The translations under genes were made by a program, and so were the position numbers. 64,000 bases of DNA from Oleisolibacter albus (GTDB lineage Bacteria > Pseudomonadota > Alphaproteobacteria > Azospirillales > Azospirillaceae): positions 1 through 64,000 of the forward strand of contig NZ_QGNJ01000006.1 of assembly GCF_003336875.1 (NCBI RefSeq), written 5' to 3'. The notes under the pieces were generated by a model, which did no database searches, was not told the DNA's origin, and saw nothing but the letters and a program-made list of their open reading frames with translations. Of the stretch, positions 61,169 through 64,000 are shown piece by piece; the first letter of the stretch is position 1; each line of letters begins with the position of its first letter.

Positions 61169-63145
61169 TCAGGACTTGCCGCGGGCGCGGTACCAGCGGG
61201 CCAAGGCCCCGGCCGCCAGTGCCGTCAGCGCCAGCCAGACCACGGCAATGACCAGGACACGGAAGCGGTCCAGCCAGTCGGCCCATGGGCTGTTGTCGCC
61301 CACCTCCACCCGCACGGCACGTTCGCGCGCGGTGTCCACGGCCATCAGCAGACCGCCGGCATCGGCGAAGGCCACGGTGCCGCGGTCCAGCGCCAGCGGC
61401 TTCGATGGCAGCACCGGGGCGGATTGACCGCCGGCCGTCTGCAGCACCAGGCCGGCATGGCCGCCGGCCTGGGCCAGCTGTGCCACCAGCAGGCCGGGCG
61501 TACCGGACACGTCCAGCAGCAGGCGGCCCTGGCGGTCCACCACTTTGACGGCACCGGCGTCCAGCGCCACCGGCAGCGTCAGGCCGGCCGGGAGCCGGGC
61601 GCCGGGCAGCAGCAGGAAGGGACCGTCGGGCACCTTGCCCTCATCCACCGCCACCCGCAGCCGGTCGCCATCGGCCACCAGTCCGGGCAGGATGCGCTGG
61701 GCCAGGGTCAGCGAGGCGACCGGGTCGGCCAGCGCCGCCGGCGGCACCACCACCGTCACCCCGTCGGCGAAGGCGGACCCCAGGGCGAAGAAATCGGCCG
61801 GGGCCGCCCCGTCATCGGCCAGGACCACGCTGCTGCCGGGCAGCAGCTGTGCCGGGGAGGCCAGGGGCGCGTCCTTGCAATTGCCCGCCGTCGGCTGGCG
61901 TTGCAGCACCACCCGGATGGAGTTGCTGCGGCCCAGCAGCCCGTCGGGCAGCGGCACCGTCAGCTGCCGTGCCGCACTGCTGTCCAGCGTGACACTGCGC
62001 AGCAGCAGGTCGTTGACGAAGACATGGGCCAGCTGCGGCTGATCGGTCAGGGCGGCGCCCGGTGCCAGATCCAGCCGCAGGGCGGTGGGACGCTTGCCCC
62101 GCGGCAGCTGGGCATAGTCGAAGCGCAGCGCCCACTCGCCGCGGTCGACCACCTCCTGCACACCGGTGCCCAGCCCCAGGCGGGAGAAAGGGATCTCGTC
62201 GGGGGTGGCGGGGCCGGGGGGCAGACTGGCCCGCGCCGTCGCCGTCGGACCACCGGCCAGCGGCGACCAGGGGCCGGTGAGATAACGGGCGGTCATGATG
62301 TCGGCGGAGTCGGTCAGGGCGACGACCGGATCCGTGCCGATGCGCAGCAGCCGGGCGCTGCCGCTCGCCTCCGCCACGGCGAAGGTGGCCAGGGCGGATG
62401 CGGGCGCCACGACGATCTCGGCCGGTGCCGCCGCCATGCCGGGCGTAAGGTCGGCGAGGCGGGTGAAGGCCACCTGGTGCCCCTGCCGGGTCAGTCCGGC
62501 GGCCAGGGCCAGGGCGGCCTCATACTGGGCCCGGTTCAGCGGCGTGGTCGCAAGGCCGATGCGCACCCGCCGCGGCAGCACGGCCATGGCCGTCCGCAGG
62601 CTGCTGACGTCGGCGGGATCGTAGCTGTAGCGCAGCTGCGTGTCCGGACGCAGGGTGACGAAGCCGCCGGGCAGGCGCTGGTCGGCGCAGCGGTCGTCGG
62701 TCCAGGCGGCGCCATAATCCAGGCTGAGCTTGATGAAGTCGCCGCCATCGCTCCGCCGGGTCAGGTCGAAGGCCAGCGGGACCGCCCCGGCCCCGAGCAC
62801 ACCGCTCCAGCGCGGGACGTCATCGATGCCGATGCGGGCCGCGGCACGGATGGGCGCCGGAATCTGCGTCTCCAGTCCCCCCTCCAGCCGGAAGCGGCGG
62901 ATGCCGACACCGGCCGGGAGGGGGAAATAGATGTCGCGCCGGCCGGAAAAGCCGGTGAAGCTGAGACCGTCGGGAAAGCCGATCTCCGCCAGGGTGACCT
63001 GACGATCGACCAGATGCGGTGTCGCGGCTGCCACTGCCGTGGCCGCCGGCGGGGCCGGTTGGGCGGCAGCGGCAGGCCCGGCAGCGGCAGGCAGAGCGGC
63101 CGGGAGGGCGGCGGCCAGCAGGGCGGCCTGGAGCAGGGTCTTCAT
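61169..63145 (-). CDS. BcsB-like periplasmic cellulose-synthase-type subunit
   Basis: A 658-aa protein: signal peptide to ~residue 28, large periplasmic part and one C-terminal membrane helix (VLVIAVVWLALTALAAGAL) with a short basic tail, the BcsB topology. BcsB-family segments include FTGFSGRRDIYFPLP near 64, VFVNDLLLRSVTLD (jelly-roll strand) and NSIRVVLQRQPTAG. I chose the ATG at 63145 over a TTG at 63148. It lies 13 bases before the GT2 gene. It probably guides the nascent glycan through the periplasm with the MshEN-GT2 synthase. Confidence 0.85.
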   Translation of the reverse strand: MKTLLQAALLAAALPAALPAAAGPAAAAQPAPPAATAVAAATPHLVDRQVTLAEIGFPDGLSFTGFSGRRDIYFPLPAGVGIRRFRLEGGLETQIPAPIRAAARIGIDDVPRWSGVLGAGAVPLAFDLTRRSDGGDFIKLSLDYGAAWTDDRCADQRLPGGFVTLRPDTQLRYSYDPADVSSLRTAMAVLPRRVRIGLATTPLNRAQYEAALALAAGLTRQGHQVAFTRLADLTPGMAAAPAEIVVAPASALATFAVAEASGSARLLRIGTDPVVALTDSADIMTARYLTGPWSPLAGGPTATARASLPPGPATPDEIPFSRLGLGTGVQEVVDRGEWALRFDYAQLPRGKRPTALRLDLAPGAALTDQPQLAHVFVNDLLLRSVTLDSSAARQLTVPLPDGLLGRSNSIRVVLQRQPTAGNCKDAPLASPAQLLPGSSVVLADDGAAPADFFALGSAFADGVTVVVPPAALADPVASLTLAQRILPGLVADGDRLRVAVDEGKVPDGPFLLLPGARLPAGLTLPVALDAGAVKVVDRQGRLLLDVSGTPGLLVAQLAQAGGHAGLVLQTAGGQSAPVLPSKPLALDRGTVAFADAGGLLMAVDTARERAVRVEVGDNSPWADWLDRFRVLVIAVVWLALTALAAGALARWYRARGKS

Positions 63146-63228
63146 CAACGGAGTCCTGTTTGGCGGAGCGACGGCGTATAAGCGGGCAGACGCTGGCGGG
63201 GATGGCAGGAGAGCGACGGGGAGTGGTG

Positions 63229-64000
63229 ATGAGGGGAATCGGATGCCGGAGCATCGGACGCCGGGTGGTGCTGGGCCTGCCGCTGGGCCTGTGGCCAGCG
63301 CTGGTCCGTCCGGCGGCGGCAGGGCAGGAGGCGTCCGGACCCGGCGGCCCCGTCCCGGCGGTCCGGTCCGGCTGGCGCGGGGTCAACCTGGTCCGCACAC
63401 CGCAGGCGCCGCTGGGCGGTGAGGCCTGCGGCCGCTCGCTGGCCCGGCTGAAGGCGCTGGGGGCGGATAGCCTGGCGCTGGTCTATTTCTTCTGGCAGGA
63501 GCGGCCGGACAGCGCCGCCGTCGGTCTGGGCAGTGACTATACGCTGGAGGAATTGCGGGCCGGCATCCGTCAGGCCCGGGCTCTGGGCTTCCGGGTGCTG
63601 CTGAAGCCCCATGTCTGGGTGCCGGGCACCTGGGCCGGCGCCATCGCCCCGACGCGGGAGGCCGATTGGCAGTCCTGGTTCGCCGGCTATGGCGCCGGGC
63701 TGGAGATTCTGGCTGCCCTGGCCGCAGGGGAGGGCGCCGAGGCCTTCGCCCTGGGGACGGAACTGCGCGGCACCAGCGCACGGCCCGAATGGACGGACCT
63801 GATCCGCCGCGTCCGCGCCCGTTTCTCCGGGACGCTGACCTATGTCGCCCATTGGGACGGCGAGGTCGAGCGCGTGCCGTTCTGGCCGCTGCTGGATGTG
63901 GCGGCGGTCAGCCTTTATCCGCCCTTGGGGCAGACGGCGGACGAACTGCCCGTCGCGGTCGGCCGTTGGGCCGACCGGCTGGTGGACTGGCGCCGGGCCG
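63229..64000 (+). CDS. GH113-like glycoside hydrolase / TIM-barrel protein, partial at window end
   Basis: Reads from an ATG at 63229 to the end of the window with no stop (257 codons visible). A short Arg-rich then hydrophobic start (RRVVLGLPLGLWPALV) looks like a secretion signal. The barrel has GWRGVNLVRTPQAPL near 48, VLLKPHVWVPGTWAG near 120, FALGTELRGTS near 170 (probable acid Glu) and LTYVAHWDGEV near 195, as in the GTA-TIM/GH113 mannanase-like family. Divergent from the BcsB-like gene, it may trim the polysaccharide. The 3' part lies outside the window. Confidence 0.7.
   Translation, partial: MRGIGCRSIGRRVVLGLPLGLWPALVRPAAAGQEASGPGGPVPAVRSGWRGVNLVRTPQAPLGGEACGRSLARLKALGADSLALVYFFWQERPDSAAVGLGSDYTLEELRAGIRQARALGFRVLLKPHVWVPGTWAGAIAPTREADWQSWFAGYGAGLEILAALAAGEGAEAFALGTELRGTSARPEWTDLIRRVRARFSGTLTYVAHWDGEVERVPFWPLLDVAAVSLYPPLGQTADELPVAVGRWADRLVDWRRA

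Noticed and set aside
60884-63181. 765-codon plus-strand open frame over the BcsB-like gene
   Set aside because: Gly/Gln/Arg-rich shadow; the minus strand encodes a signal peptide and BcsB segments.

Overview
The window is high-GC DNA, almost fully coding, from what looks like an alphaproteobacterium. The evidence is two large SusC-like TonB-dependent receptors, a HWE-type histidine kinase with a FixL-like PAS domain, an AzlCD pair, short flagellin, a DUF2796/DUF3299 zinc cassette and the codon bias. An Azospirillaceae-like free-living or plant-associated bacterium (Niveispirillum or Nitrospirillum type) is my best guess, but I cannot prove it from sequence alone. I saw no tRNA, rRNA, CRISPR array, insertion sequence or prophage.

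Layout. 1-2648: end of an MBG-repeat adhesin overlapping a TPR/glycosyltransferase-9 gene. 2867-6200: two unknown small proteins, azlCD and a RutG-like pyrimidine permease. 6225-9430: periplasmic esterase, then an MDR dehydrogenase with a Gfo/Idh/MocA oxidoreductase. 9502-14762: TonB-dependent receptor divergent from a secreted S9 peptidase, probably for peptide use. 14805-15803: 6-phosphogluconate dehydrogenase. 15948-19192: a four-gene zinc-type ABC cassette with a Zur-like box. 19815-31037: a complete aldarate route (GudP transporter, GudD and GarD dehydratases, GarL aldolase, GarR reductase, glycerate 2-kinase), a LacI repressor and pyruvate kinase. 31192-37737: second LacI regulator, a 59-aa membrane peptide, an orphan lasso-type B2 leader peptidase, a second TonB-dependent receptor and an unknown protein. 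38180-47742: flagellar hook, filament and cap genes, followed by an ECF sigma factor and a small partner. 48269-51946: large multi-PAS HWE kinase. 52088-55730: VOC protein, GST, TetR regulator, amidase. 55764-64000: MepA plus an exopolysaccharide synthase cluster (outer-membrane barrel, polytopic membrane protein, MshEN-GT2 synthase, BcsB-like protein) divergent from a GH113-like gene.

How the parts work together. Glucarate and galactarate enter by GudP, are dehydrated to 5-keto-4-deoxyglucarate, cleaved to pyruvate and tartronate semialdehyde, reduced to glycerate, phosphorylated to 2-phosphoglycerate and drained through pyruvate kinase. GntR-type palindromes (ATGATAGCGCTATCAT-like) lie before gudP, before a 126-aa unknown gene, between lacI and pyk, and before the 59-aa peptide gene, which suggests one LacI-family regulon. 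The polysaccharide cluster appears to be gated by c-di-GMP through the N-terminal MshEN domain of its synthase.

The most interesting leads are the putative haem-binding FixL-like PAS in the HWE kinase, the MshEN-GT2 exopolysaccharide cluster, the operator network around the aldarate genes, and the orphan B2 peptidase beside a TonB receptor with no cyclase in view.
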